A DNA stretch of 64,000 nucleotides from Erythrophleum ivorense (Eukaryota; Streptophyta; Magnoliopsida; Fabales; Fabaceae), in assembly GCA_026724425.1 (NCBI GenBank), contig JAIUCV010000009.1, positions 21,850,388-21,914,387 of the forward strand, read 5' to 3'. The translations under genes and the position numbers were made by a program. Below the pieces are notes generated by a model. It had not been told where the DNA came from and did not search any database. It saw nothing but the letters and a program-made list of their open reading frames with translations. Shown here one piece after another: positions 1 to 11,896 of the stretch. Each line of letters starts with the position of its first letter. The stretch's first letter is position 1.

Positions 1-1035
1 TGGTACCCTATATGGAGCCAAATTAACCATAAGAGAATCCTACGTTACTTTTTATCCAAATGAACTATTTTTGAATTGAGATTTAGAATGCAATTAGAGC
101 TTATTGAGAGCTTTTTGGGAAGCTAAATAACATAATTTTTAGAGGTCCATAGAATATTTGATGAATTTTCAAAGTTGGTAATTTTTCTAGTTTTAATCAT
201 GTCATTGTTCACTCAGGTCTGAAAATGAAATCTATCACACAGGGCTCAAATGATGTCCAATAGCCACAAAATTTTATACAAAGAAACTAGAAATTCCCAA
301 TGACTTGTGACAACTAGAAGCACCTTATTTGGGGGTCTAGAGAGGGAGATATGAATTTTCAAAGATTCTATCCAATATCAGGAACTTCACTCGACCTCAG
401 TTATTATTTGATTGGATTTCAAGGTTTGGGCGTACCTAAGCTGGTCTAAAGTTATTTTTACCCTCTATATAACATCCATATATTTTTATATTCGTATCAT
501 TTGTATGGATTAGATTTTTGTGAAATTAATTGGACATTTTTGAAGTTTGCTGTAGAAATTTGTGATAGCACCAGTGGGCAGTTTGACCTTTGGACTATTT
601 TGAATGTCAAACGTCCTCTATAATGGATGTTATAGTCTAAAAATATTTTTAGTATAAAGTAGACATTTGTAGTTTTCTAGAATGGCTAAGAATGTATGAT
701 TTTGATTTTTCTAGAATTAGTTATGAATTTCTAAAGTTTGGTTAGAAAAGAGCCAAATTCTGGCCAAAAATATACATGAGTATTTTGAGCTTCCCTTTGA
801 ATTCCATGAGTTGTAGGCCACTTTTAATGATGCAAATGAGTTGTAATCATGTAATTAAATATGAGAATATATTGTATGAGCTCACACGATCTATGTGACA
901 CCTAATGGAATTTTTATACACGACGTAGCACAATCAAATACATTATTTTAATGGACTTTTCCCACTTCCTTCATGGAATTGATGATGTGATGCATGAGAA
1001 TGTTATGAAATAAGCTAGAAATATATGGTGTTATA
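1..1035 (+). mobile_element. A-family LTR, 3' part (left end outside window)
   Basis: This is the last kilobase of a plus-oriented LTR. It aligns throughout with the 3' part of the complete A-family LTR at 8468-12222 (its first bases match around 11144). It ends TATGGTGTTATA, a one-base change from the TGTTACA terminus of intact copies. Sequence to its right matches an E-family LTR from about its 37th base onward, so this element inserted close to the 5' end of the E LTR. The right TSD should be GACTC (1036-1040); the left copy lies outside the window. No coding potential is visible. Whether the element is solo cannot be seen here. Confidence 0.75.
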
Positions 1036-4000
1036 GACTCATTTTCAAAGTAAGTCCCCCAAAATGAATTAGTTAAGGTCCCAAAAAATTTAAATAGCAT
1101 TTTAGACTCCTAAAAATGAGAATCCCAAGCTCAGACGAAAGGAAAAAATAGAGCTAGAATGAAGAAACAAAATTGAGCGAAAGACTTACAAAACGTAATG
1201 ACATTTTTGTAATTTTGAGAAAATTTTGGAATTCTCATAGGAAGGCTTTTTAAATGAAAGTTTTGAGTTCTTCAAGATTCTTAGAGGCCTTGAAAACTTT
1301 GATGGATTCATTTGGGAAGGTTTTAGCTCTAATTTGAGTGCTTTCAAAGGCATTTTATTAAATTTGGAAGCTAATTTTATAATGGAAAAGATAATTCTAA
1401 AAAAGGAGCTAAAATGAATCGGAAACAAAAATGCCAAGGTGAAAGAGCAAAATTGAGATTTTTGAAAAGTCTTTCTTAAACTCCACATTGTCATTCATTT
1501 AGTTCATTTAGTTTTTGCCCTAAACTAGAGGAAAAACCCTAAGAGTGAGGCGCACAAGAGGGAGAGGAAGAGAAGGAGAAAGATAAGGCAAAAGGTATGG
1601 ATTTTTTAGTTTTTTCATGCTTTTCCTTTAGCAAACCTCTTCTCCTCCATTTTCCCTTTCTTTTCTATAGTTTTATTGAAGTTTTTGGATCTATTTTAAG
1701 GGAAGAACAGAGGGAAAAATTCGGATTTGAAGAAAGGAGGCCAAGGAAAGGAAGATTCAAGCAAGAAAATAAGTAAAAATAAGGTAAATCTTCCTTCCAT
1801 GGTAGCCACCTCTTGCTTCCTTCTTCTCCTTGGTTTGTCCCACTCGTGAAGCTACAAGAGGGCTTAGATTTTGCACAGAACCAAGGGTGAATCTTAGAAA
1901 TTTAAGGGAGGAGAATAATAATATGCAAAGAAAATAACAAAAGAACCATGGAAATTCAACATAGCAAACCTAGGGTTTCTAGTGTTCCTTGTAAAATCTG
2001 ATTTGATACCATGATTCCTAGGCCTAAATGAATGTTTAAACGAGCTCCTAAGATCCCTAGAAGGCTTCCCATATGCATCTTTCATTAAGAAAACAAAGCA
2101 AACTCCATGGAGGCCAAAAGGGTGCATAGGCTCAGCCTAGAAGGGTTGAGGTACCTAGAGATAGTTTTAATTTGTTCCAAGCTTAGTTTTGAGTCATATA
2201 TGATGAGTGAAGATGAGGGGAAGTCTTGGAAAAAATTTAGAAAGTATAAAAAGTGAGATAGCCTTATATGTTCTATAATATGACCTAAGGAAACAACATG
2301 TAGTTAGGCTTTTTGTTTTAATTGTGTGATGACTCCAAGAGGTTTAAAAGGAGTTAAGAATCATATATGAAAGGAAAGAAGGGAGCCTAAAATTTATTTA
2401 ATAGGGTTGCTTCATTAGGTGCATTCTTGGAACTATAAAGGGGTTATTAGACCAAGTTAGTGTTTAAGGAAGATGTATGGCTTTAGAAATGATTCCATGA
2501 ACCTGATTGACTTCCATAAATTGTGTTTAGGACAAGAGAAACTAATCCCACACCTTTGTATGTGTGAGGCTGAGGAAGGGAGAGCAAATTCAAGGAGAAA
2601 AGTATGTGGTTGCAACCAAGGTAGCTCACTTCTCCTTCTCTTATGCATGAATGTATGCTTGACTTATCTTTAAATGTGTGTATGTGTGCTCTAAGTTATG
2701 AAAAAGTATTTTAGCATGAGTTTTTATTCCATGGTGCCATGATGTTGTATTATATTTTCAAAGGATGCTTTATATGCTTGCTTGGGTTTGCTTGAGTGTG
2801 GAGAGGCCAAGAACTTTCTAATCATAGTGAGGATGAGTTAAGAACCCTTGGAAATGGTTGAGACAAAATCTAGTGTCTCCCAAGAGCAAGGCATAGTTCA
2901 AAACCTTAAAGAAAAGGGTGAGGCAAGTCCAAGAACCTTGAGAAGAATGGGTGAGGCTAATCCACTTGCTTGGTAAGCCTATATATGCTTTGTGTGACTT
3001 GTTCAAATGCTAAAGATGTCTCTTGAATGATTGCACATGTCAATATGCCTATGCATGCATTTGTAAGACTTAGATTTTGTACTTTATATGTGATTGAAAA
3101 AGAGATAAGCTATTGGGATTCTTTGAATCTTATTTCCTTATCTCCAATATTCTAACATGCTAGGTGGACCAAGTGGATAAGGTAATGGGAGCCAACAACT
3201 CGGAAGATGAGAATATGACAAGAAAGTGTCTTGAATGCTTCTTTATGGCCATATGAGTGGTAAATGTTGTAATATGTTATTGTATATATCCTATGACCTC
3301 ATGAACATGTGTAATTATGCTAATGTATTATGTACAAATGAGATTTAATGGTATATGCATGATATAGTGCAATTTGGGCATGGAATGACAAAACTAGCCT
3401 TGTGTAATCTTGTGTATGGCATGGGGTGAGAGAGTGAGTTTGCAAATTCTGGGTTTGTGCACCTTTGAGACAAGTTTAGATGTCATTTTAATGCATTCCC
3501 ATGTGCTCAAGTGGCCATGGTGGCCTTGAAACTCAATATGAACCACTTAGACCCATTATATGGCACAAAAGTGACCAATTTGCAACCCAATGTCAAAATC
3601 TAACCAAATGAACAAATTTGCCCTTAAAATTTGGCACACATATAGATCTTATCTAGACCTTTTTAGGAAGATAAAGTGCAGAAAATTGGAGCTCTATAGA
3701 ATTAATTATAAATTTTCAAAGTTGAGATTTTTCTGTTGTTCTAGTGCATGTACTATTCATATGGTCAATTTTGTGTTTTGTGTCATTTGAGGGTCAAATG
3801 ATATCTAATACTTATGAAATTTTACACAAATAAACTAGAGGTTATAATATTTCTGTGGCCACCAAGATCACCTCATTTAGAGGCCTGAGCAAAGAGTTAT
3901 GAGTTTTTGAAGCTTAATGTCAGTACTAGTAGCGCTACTTGACCTCATGTACTGTTCCATCATAATTCAGTTACTAAATGAACTAGGCATGGTCTAAGAA

Positions 4001-4584
4001 TATTCTTACCTTAGAGTAAACATCTGTAGCTTCTCATAATGATCAAATTTGTATGATTTAGATTTTTATAGAATTAGTTATGAATTTTCAAAATTTATGA
4101 CAGTAACCTATGATAGTAGCCCAGACAGCTAAGACCTTAGGTGCTTTTTGAATGTCAAACGTCTTCTACTTGATGTTTTATGACCTAGACATATTTGTAG
4201 CATAAAGTAGATATCTGTGGATTTCTAGAATGGTAAAGAATGCATGATTTTGAGTTTTTTAGAATTAGATATGATTTTTTAAAATTTGGGACAGAAAGTT
4301 AGAATTTCTGGCTGAGACTGCACTATGGTATTTTGTGTGTTTCTTTCACTTGCATGAGTTCTAGGCCACCTTTGATGATGGAATTAAGTTGTGTCTATGT
4401 AATTAAATATGAGAATGAGATACATGAATTCCTATGATCCATAAGATACCAAATCAAAAATTTATGCATAACGCAACACAAGAAAACTCAATATTTTAAT
4501 GCCATTTTTCTTGCTTCCTTGTGTAATGCTTGGCATGAGACTTAAAAATAGCATGGGGCAAAGCTAGAAATCTATGGTGTTATA
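1036..4584 (+). mobile_element. E-family LTR, first ~36 bp outside window
   Basis: A plus-oriented LTR of about 3.55 kb. It is collinear with the TSD-bounded E-family copy at 43055-49637, starting near that copy's 37th base because the A-family LTR at 1-1035 interrupts it there. The 3' end is ATGGTGTTATA, followed by the candidate TSD TCACA (4585-4589), whose partner is outside the window. A donor-like AAG/GTAGCT lies at 2621, the conserved hairpin at about 3113-3132 and the acceptor-like CTAACATGCTAG at 3152-3163. The short open frames inside it (for example 2473-2673) are not conserved and are not genes. Very likely a solo LTR of a long-LTR Ty3/gypsy element. Confidence 0.75.
2621..3163 (+). 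other. Intron-like module in E-family LTR
   Basis: A donor-like CCAAG/GTAGCT at 2621 and an acceptor-like TCTAACATGCTAG/GTGG ending at 3163 enclose 543 nt with the hairpin about 30 nt before the acceptor. CTAAC fits the plant branch-point consensus. This is inference from position and motif only; no transcript evidence. Confidence 0.35.
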
Positions 4585-7060
4585 TCACATGTGGATTAAG
4601 GGTTTCTTCTCATCCATTCATCATTAGGGAGGCATCTATCTCATTCATTTCCATTCACATTGCCACACCAATCCAACACACACATCCCACATAGACAGCA
4701 GCTCCACTTTTCATTCAACTTACTTATCCACATAAACATCATCCATTAACACTCACCTAATCACACTTCCTCACATGAGTAAGCTATAGGTTTTCCATTT
4801 ACACAAGCACTTCACTTCACTCTCATGCACACATCATTCTCTCACTCTAACATGTAGCATGCACTCCATACACTACCACGTAGCAAATGAGTCATATAAG
4901 GCCACATGTTTATAAGGATTGATGTGGGAAGAGAAGAAGCACTCACATATACGAGTCTAGCTCAATTTAACCTTCACTTTCACATGCAAACACATGCCAC
5001 GGGCTTTCCACATCACTAGCTCACTCCCACATAATACACGTACATAGTAGCAGCTCACAAGCACAATGTACAACTCGTTTTTCAAGCATTAACATGTGGC
5101 TTCCTTCATTTGGAACTCTATTCCATTGACACTTCCACCCATGTAATAGAACACGTTGCAATGCATCACAGAACACATAATTAATTAGAAAGAGGATCAC
5201 ATGTAGGAAAACATGTAAGAAGCTCCAGAACACATGAGAGAGTAAATGGAGGAAGGAGAAGGAACAAGAAGTGAGCTATGGGTTCACTAAGTTTCACGTG
5301 AATAGCTGGGCTGAAGGAGGTATGAAGAAACATATAAGTAGGATGTGGAAGCATAGCAACTGCATGAAAGAAATTACACAAGGGAAGCATGTGAACATCA
5401 AGAAGAAGAAACAGCTGAACAGGGAAGAAGCCATAGGTTTTACATGCATGGAAAGGCAGAATATGAGTGTGGCACAACTCACATCACTCATGAGATAGCA
5501 CTAGGGAACATACAGACCTGAGAGAAAGGGAGTCAGGATGAAAACATACACATAGAGTTGAGATGAAGCCACGTTGTAAATAAAAGGAAAAGGAGGCTTA
5601 GGTTTTACGTGGAATGGAAGGAGAGAAGGGCTCGAGCCGAATGCGTGAAAAGCAGAACACGTGATTAAGCTTTCAATGTGCACAAAAAAAGGGAAGAAGT
5701 AAAGCCACGTGATTATTAAAGAAGGTTGAGCATTGAAGGAAGCATGGCAAGGTTTGTGATTTTTTTTTTTAATGAAGAGGCTGAGGCACCATGGAGGGGA
5801 ATTAACAGAACACTCCATCCATTTACATCATCTCATTCACATGCTTCTCACGAAGGGAAGAAGAGTTCTAGGGACGTTAGCATTTATTATTCATCCAAGC
5901 TTCATCTCATTCACATGATCCATCCATCCATCTAAAGAGGAATAAAAGAAACATGTGAGCAGAGAAAAGGGGGAGCACACAATCATAAAGCTCTCAGGCA
6001 AGCTCTAGGATACACATCATCCATCTATCCATTCACCATTCATCTCGATCCATCATATTCTCCATCCAAAGCTGTAGCTTCCATCTCCATACCTCCACTC
6101 GATCTTCATCCATCCATTCCATGAAGCTTTAATTTCACTTGATGGCTAGCTTAGATGAAGACCATGGTTAAAGCTTGAATCTAAGAGATTAGCAAGGGAA
6201 ATTTTGGCTAAGAATTCCTATTTTATTTTCTTTCTTTCTACACTTTTCCTTTTTCTTGTACATGTTTGGTTGAGATGTATTGGATTAAGATTGGTGTAGT
6301 TATAATTAGTGGCTAGTTAGACACTAATTAGGAGACTTTTTGAATGATTAATTGATTGGATAAGTGCTGGATTTTTCATTTTCCTTTAATTTCCCATGTA
6401 TGCAATCAAGGTGTTTGATAAAATGCATGAGTGAAATTGAGTGCTTAATTGTTTGCTTTGGGGATTTCTTTGAGTTTAATTAGTTAATTAAACATCTTAG
6501 AGTGATAGTTCAGAGGCTAATTAATCAATTAATCAATCAAATTTAAGTGTTCATTGATCCTAAAGGAAAGAATTAATATTTTGGTGCGGGATTGAGGTTT
6601 CAATTCGATATTAGATTGTTAATATTTTGAATCTTACATGGTAACTCAAGATGTTTTGCCATGAACACAATTAGGGATTCATAGACCAAAATCAATAACA
6701 ATTAAATTAGGATAAAGATAGTAGATACCAAGGGATGAATCCAAGGTTAGTCACAAGTTAATTAGTTGCTTATTAGTTCATGCAATTAGGTAGTAGTTAG
6801 GAACTTTATTTCTATTTAATTTTAGTTAGTTTAATTAGATCAAACCCCTTTTAGTTAGATAGCTTTTAGGATCCTCTTACACTTAGAAAATCTAATTAAA
6901 TTTTGAAATCCATTTCCAAGGGAGACGATCTAGGTTACACCACTAGCTATAAATCGTTTCCTACCTACTTTATTTTGGAGGTTGCACAACACACCTTTTA
7001 AGGAACTAGCCATTGTTTTGCCATTTTTAGTAGGACCAAATGAATGCAACTAAATATGAG
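4585..7060 (+). mobile_element. Unassigned repeat, possibly Athila/Tat-like gypsy LTR
   Basis: This stretch of about 2.4 kb does not match any other part of the window and differs in texture. It is rich in CACATG and in CATCCAT-type runs (about 5915-6130), followed by TTAATTAA-rich DNA. Near its right end (about 6900-6985) it has CCATTTCCAAGGGAGACGAT followed by a GGTTGCACAACA segment, which resembles the stretch near the 3' end of Athila/Tat LTRs in other plants (recalled family knowledge, not searched). The E-family LTR ending at 4584 seems to have inserted into it, so its left part would lie outside the window. The right boundary is uncertain, between about 7010 and 7070. Open frames at 5271-5498 and 5501-5818 show no recognisable domain. 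Confidence 0.35.
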
Positions 7061-8399
7061 ATTTTTACAATAGAAATTAAATATTATAAGCTTTCTAGAA
7101 AGGTATTATTTGCCTAATTTAGAAGTCTCTAGATTCATTAGAACTCAAAGAAACACTCCCTAGGTGTCTCTTCCATAGCTTGGCCGAACCACCTATCCAA
7201 GGAAAGCAATATGGAATTTTGTTGTTTTTTGCTAGGAGTTTGATGCATACCCATGTTCCTTAGCTTCTCTTTTATCTAATCATAGTTTCATATGGCTCAA
7301 AATACCCTTCAATGATCCTAAAACTCCTAAGGTACAATTGAAATCCTAATTTCTATATCTTGATTTCTAAAGCTATTCTTTTGGTTCCAATTGCATATTC
7401 TTATTTCTCATACTTCAAAACCCTTGGGTCAGCCTTGTTATGGCGGAAATTCATCCTCCCCTATATGGTTTTAGGTCTGGCTAAAACTATAGAGAAGGAC
7501 AAGGCAAGGTATAGAGCAAATTTTCTACCATGAAATATACTTTGTTTTAATGCCTTTTAAATCAAAAGTTTGATGCGTAGCTTGTTTTCTTCAAACTCTC
7601 TCCTTCTTCTGAAAATTCAATCACAAAAATGCTTCTTTCCGAAAACCAAAAACCATCAAAAGAAAGAGCTTAAGGAGAGCTTAAGGAGGAAAATCAAGTT
7701 GGTGAAGGCAAGAGCATGAAAAGGGCCATTTTCTTACCTTTCTTTGGCCTTCTTTTCTTCTTCTTCCTCCTATCTTTGGAGTGCCTCTTGGTTCTAGTTC
7801 AGAAGTTATGAAAGTTGATCATGAGAGTATGGGATGTGGCTAGCTTGATTTAAGAAGAAAAGGTGTTTTAGACTCTTTCCTAAATTCCCAGTATGCCTTT
7901 TAACTTTTATTTCCTTATTTTCACTCATTTTAGCTCTGTTTTTAGAATCATCTTTTTCATATGAAAATTTAAGTCTTTTAGTTTATTAAAAATATTTACT
8001 TTCAATTTTATGGGGTCCAAAACCATCTTAAATCATCCAGTTAATATTTAGGTCAATCAACGGCTTAAAATGTACATCAGAAGGGTTTTGGTTATTATGA
8101 GGATTCCTAAGGTTTTTAGGACCTCTAAGAACTCTAGAAAACTCAATTTTTTTAGTTTAAAACTTCCTCCTTTAAGTTTCAAAAAAGTTGCTTGAAATTA
8201 CAAAATTACCACTGCATATACGATTAACTTTATTTAGCCATTCTAGCCTGGTTTCGAGCCATTTTTAACTTTGTATCCTCATTTTATAGATACCTAGATT
8301 ATTATTCTAATCTTGTTTAGCCTCTATTCATTTGATTATGGGGTCTTCCTTTTATATTTCATCAATTTTAGTTTAGTTTTAAGAAGACTGGGTATTACA
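7061..8399 (-). mobile_element. B-family LTR, 5' half only
   Basis: Minus-oriented. From about 7110 it matches the 5' half of the complete B-family copies (for example 33926-37280), including the segment AGAAACACTCCCTAGGTGTC (about 7149) and the terminal block leading to GGGTATTACA at 8390-8399, which is TGTAATACCC on the minus strand. The right candidate TSD is CAAAT (8400-8404); no left copy is visible. The 3' half of the LTR is missing. It was either removed by a deletion at the boundary near 7.05 kb or lies beyond the unassigned element to its left. No coding capacity. Confidence 0.65.
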
Positions 8400-10189
8400 C
8401 AAATAAATCAACCATACATATAAGAATGAAGAAAAAGCTACCTTAACAAATAAATTCAATTAATTCTTGTAATATCTGGTTCTTTAAAAATGAGAGAAAA
8501 CGTGAGAAACGTAATATACGGTTTCTTTGTAAAGGTACAAAATTCACCAGATATAAAAGCAAGTCCTCTAAATAGAGTGAGTTAAGGTCCCAAAAAATTT
8601 ATATAGCATTCTGAACTCCTAAAAATGACAATCCCAGGCTCAGACAGAAAGAAAAATGGAGTTAGAATGAAAAAACGAAATGTAACGAAAGATTGACGGA
8701 ACGTCAGAGCATTTTTGTCATTTTGAACTAATTTTGAAATTCACATAGGAGGGCTTTTTAAATGAAAGTTTTGAGTTCTCCAGGCTTCTCAGAGGCCCTG
8801 AAAACCATGTAAAGCCCCGAGACAGTTAAAATCCCTCAAATGGACTTTTTCCAATGTCAGTTGACTCGAACTTTGACCAGTTCGTTTGGGAGGGTTTTAA
8901 ATCTAATTTGGATGAAACCAAAGGCATTTTATGAATTAGAGGACCTAAATTTTATGATGGAAAAAATAGTTCTAAAAAATGAGTTAAAATGAGCATAAAC
9001 GGAACAAACAAGCATGTAGGGGCAAAATGGTCATTTTGAAAAATTGTAAAAGAGACTTCTTAAGTAAGATTACACCTCATCACCTTTTCCAAACTTCCAT
9101 TTGCAAAAAAATGAGCATCCATGGTGTGACATTAAGAGGGGAGAGAGAGAAGAAGTTTAAGCTTCCGTTCAGGTAAGTAAACGACCTTGTTTCATCCCGC
9201 GCTAGTTAGGAAAGTTGTTCCTTTCTCTAAGAGCTCTCTAATGGTAGTTTTCTTGTCTTGAAAACTTAAAGATTTAGGTCTGACCCAAGCCAAAAAGGAA
9301 CTCTTTTTAAGAAATCAATCAGTGAAAATAATGTATGCGAAGAGAGCTTTGTTTTAAGGTAAGACTTTACTTAAAACACTTGTAAAATCTTGTGTTTCCA
9401 AGCCATTTCTTCAGTCTAGAGAGTGAGGAGGAGAGTTTTTCTTTATTTGTTCTTGATAGAACCACAGGTTATGGAATGTGAGGATTAAGAATATACAACT
9501 AGAATTGAAAAGGGAGCTTTACAACACAAGTTATGGAATTTAGGGTTTTGATTGCACTTTGAACTCTACCATGAACCCTAGCCATATTTTATGATGTTTA
9601 AGTATTCATATAAGTTCCTAAGACACCAGGAGAGCTTCCTACATGATTCTCCCATCAAAGGAAGCAAAGAAACTTTAAAGATGCCAAGAAGAGTATATGC
9701 TTCAACCTAGAGTAGAAATGGCACCTAGGGGTAGTTTTAATTTGTTCTAAGCTTATTTTTGAGTCATGTATGATGGGAGAGTATAAGAGGAAGCCTTGAA
9801 AAAATTTTAAAAACCATAAAAAGTGAGATGGCCTTGTATATTCCATATTATGGCTTAAAGAAGGAACACCTAGCTAGGCTCCTTGATTTAATTGTGTGAT
9901 GACTCCAAGATGTTTAAATGGAGTCAAGAATCATAAATGAATGATAGAATGGAGCCAAGATGATGTTTTCTTAAGGTTGCTTTCTTAAGTGCATTATGGA
10001 ACCATAAAAGAGCCTTATGAGTCACCTAGCTTTTCAAATGAATGTGTGGCCTTAGAATGTGATTCAAGAATATAATTAGCTTCCATATGATGTGTCTAGG
10101 CCAAGAGAAATGATCTCCACCTCTTTGTGTGTGTGAGGTCGAGGAAAAGGACTCAAGGCTTAAGGAAAGACTATGCTTGTGTAGAAAAG

Positions 10190-10750
10190 GTAGCTGTCTC
10201 CACCTTTTCTCATGCATGAATGTGTGCTTACATTGTCTTTGAATGTGTGTATATATGTTTTGAGCAATGAAAAGTATTTTAGCATAAACTTTTATTCCAT
10301 GGTACCATGATAATATTTTATACATGCAAATAATATTTTATATGCTTGCTTTAGTTTACTTGAGTGTGGAGAAGCCAAAACTCTTAGCCATGGTGAGAAT
10401 GAGCCAAGAACCCTTAAAGTTAGTTAAGACAATATAAAGAGTTTCCCAAAAAGCAAGGTTGACTCCCAAGAGTAAAGTTAAGTCAAAAATCTCTTAAAAA
10501 AATAGATGAGGCAAGTCCAAAATCTACAAGTGAATGGGTGAGGCTAATCCACTCACTTGGTAAGCCTATGTATGCTATGTATAACTTGTTCTTATGTTAA
10601 GAATGTTCCTTGAATGCTCACATATGTCTATATGCCCATGCATGCATTCTTAAGACTTTTATTGCATACTTTATGTATGATTGAAAGGGAAATGAGCTAT
10701 TGGGATTCTTTGAATCTCATTTCCTCCTCTTCAATGTTCTAACATGTTAG
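10190..10750 (+). other. Intron-like module in A-family LTR
   Basis: Donor-like AAAAG/GTAGCT at 10190 and acceptor-like TCTAACATGTTAG/GTGG ending at 10750, 561 nt apart, with the hairpin at about 10700-10720. The same arrangement occurs in A2 (51410-51972). Confidence 0.35.
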
Positions 10751-11820
10751 GTGGACCAAGAGAACAAGGTAATGGGAGCCAACAATTTAGGAGATGAAAG
10801 TATGACATCAAAGTGCATGGATTTTGTTTCTTTAAGACCATATGAGTGGCACATGTTATAATCTATTGTTGTATATGTCTTATGATCTTATGAGCATGTA
10901 TAATTAAGTTAATGTATCATGTACAAATGAGAAGTTATGTTATGTGAATGTTACAATGTAAATTGAGCATATAATGGCAAGTTTGGCTTCTTGATGGCTT
11001 AATGCATTAGTGTAATAATGGAAGTGGAATGGCCAAATTGAGATGCATGAGGTTTGGAATCACTTGGGAAGTTCATACAAGTCATATTCATACTTTTAAA
11101 CTAGCCCAAGAGGAGCCAAACATCAAAGGAGACCATTTGGACACATTTGGTATCTCATATGGAGCAAAAATTGACCATATTGAAAAGTTATACCACTTTT
11201 TGTCTAAATGAGTTCTTCTTGATTTGAAAATTTTCATGAATCTAGAGCTTGTTGAGAGATTTTTGGAAAGCTAAAGTGCAGAATTTTTGGAGGTCTATGG
11301 AATATTTGATGAATTTTCAAAGTTGAAAATTTTTCTAGTTTTGGTTCAATACACTGTTCATTCTGGTCTGAAATGAAATTTTGTCACTTATAAGGAAAAT
11401 GATATCCAATTGCCACAACATTTTATAGAAAGAAATTAGACCTTCCCAGTGATTTGTGCCAATTAAAAGCACCTCATTTGGATGTCTAGAGAGGGAGATA
11501 TAAATTTTTGAAGTTTCTATTTAGTATCAAGTGTCCAGTCATACCTATATTACTGTTTGATTAGTTGTCAAAGCCTAGACATACCTGGACTAGTCTAAAG
11601 TTATTTTTCCCTCTATCTAACATCCATAGCTTTCCAAATTGGTATCATTTATATAGATTGGATTTTTGTGGAATTAATTAAACATTTTTGAAGTTTATAG
11701 CAGAAATTTGTATCAGTACCAATAGCCAGTCAGACCTTTATACCATTTTTTATGTCAAACATGGCTCAGATGCTATGTTCATGACTTGAAATTATTTTTA
11801 TGTAAATTTAACACTCAGAG

Positions 11821-11896
11821 TTTTTCAGAAAGCTAGAGCATTGCATATTTTAATTGAGTTTTTCAGAAAGCTATAGCATTGCAGATTTTAATTTTT
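11821..11896. repeat. 38-bp tandem duplication in A-family LTR
   Basis: Two adjacent units (11821-11858 and 11859-11896), both starting TTTTTCAGAAAGCTA and differing at a few bases. The other A copies carry a single unit, so this is a private duplication of the copy at 8468-12222. Confidence 0.85.

Noticed and set aside
5501..5818. 105-codon frame on the minus strand
   Set aside because: No domain, no homologous frame elsewhere in the window, and located in a repeat of unknown type.
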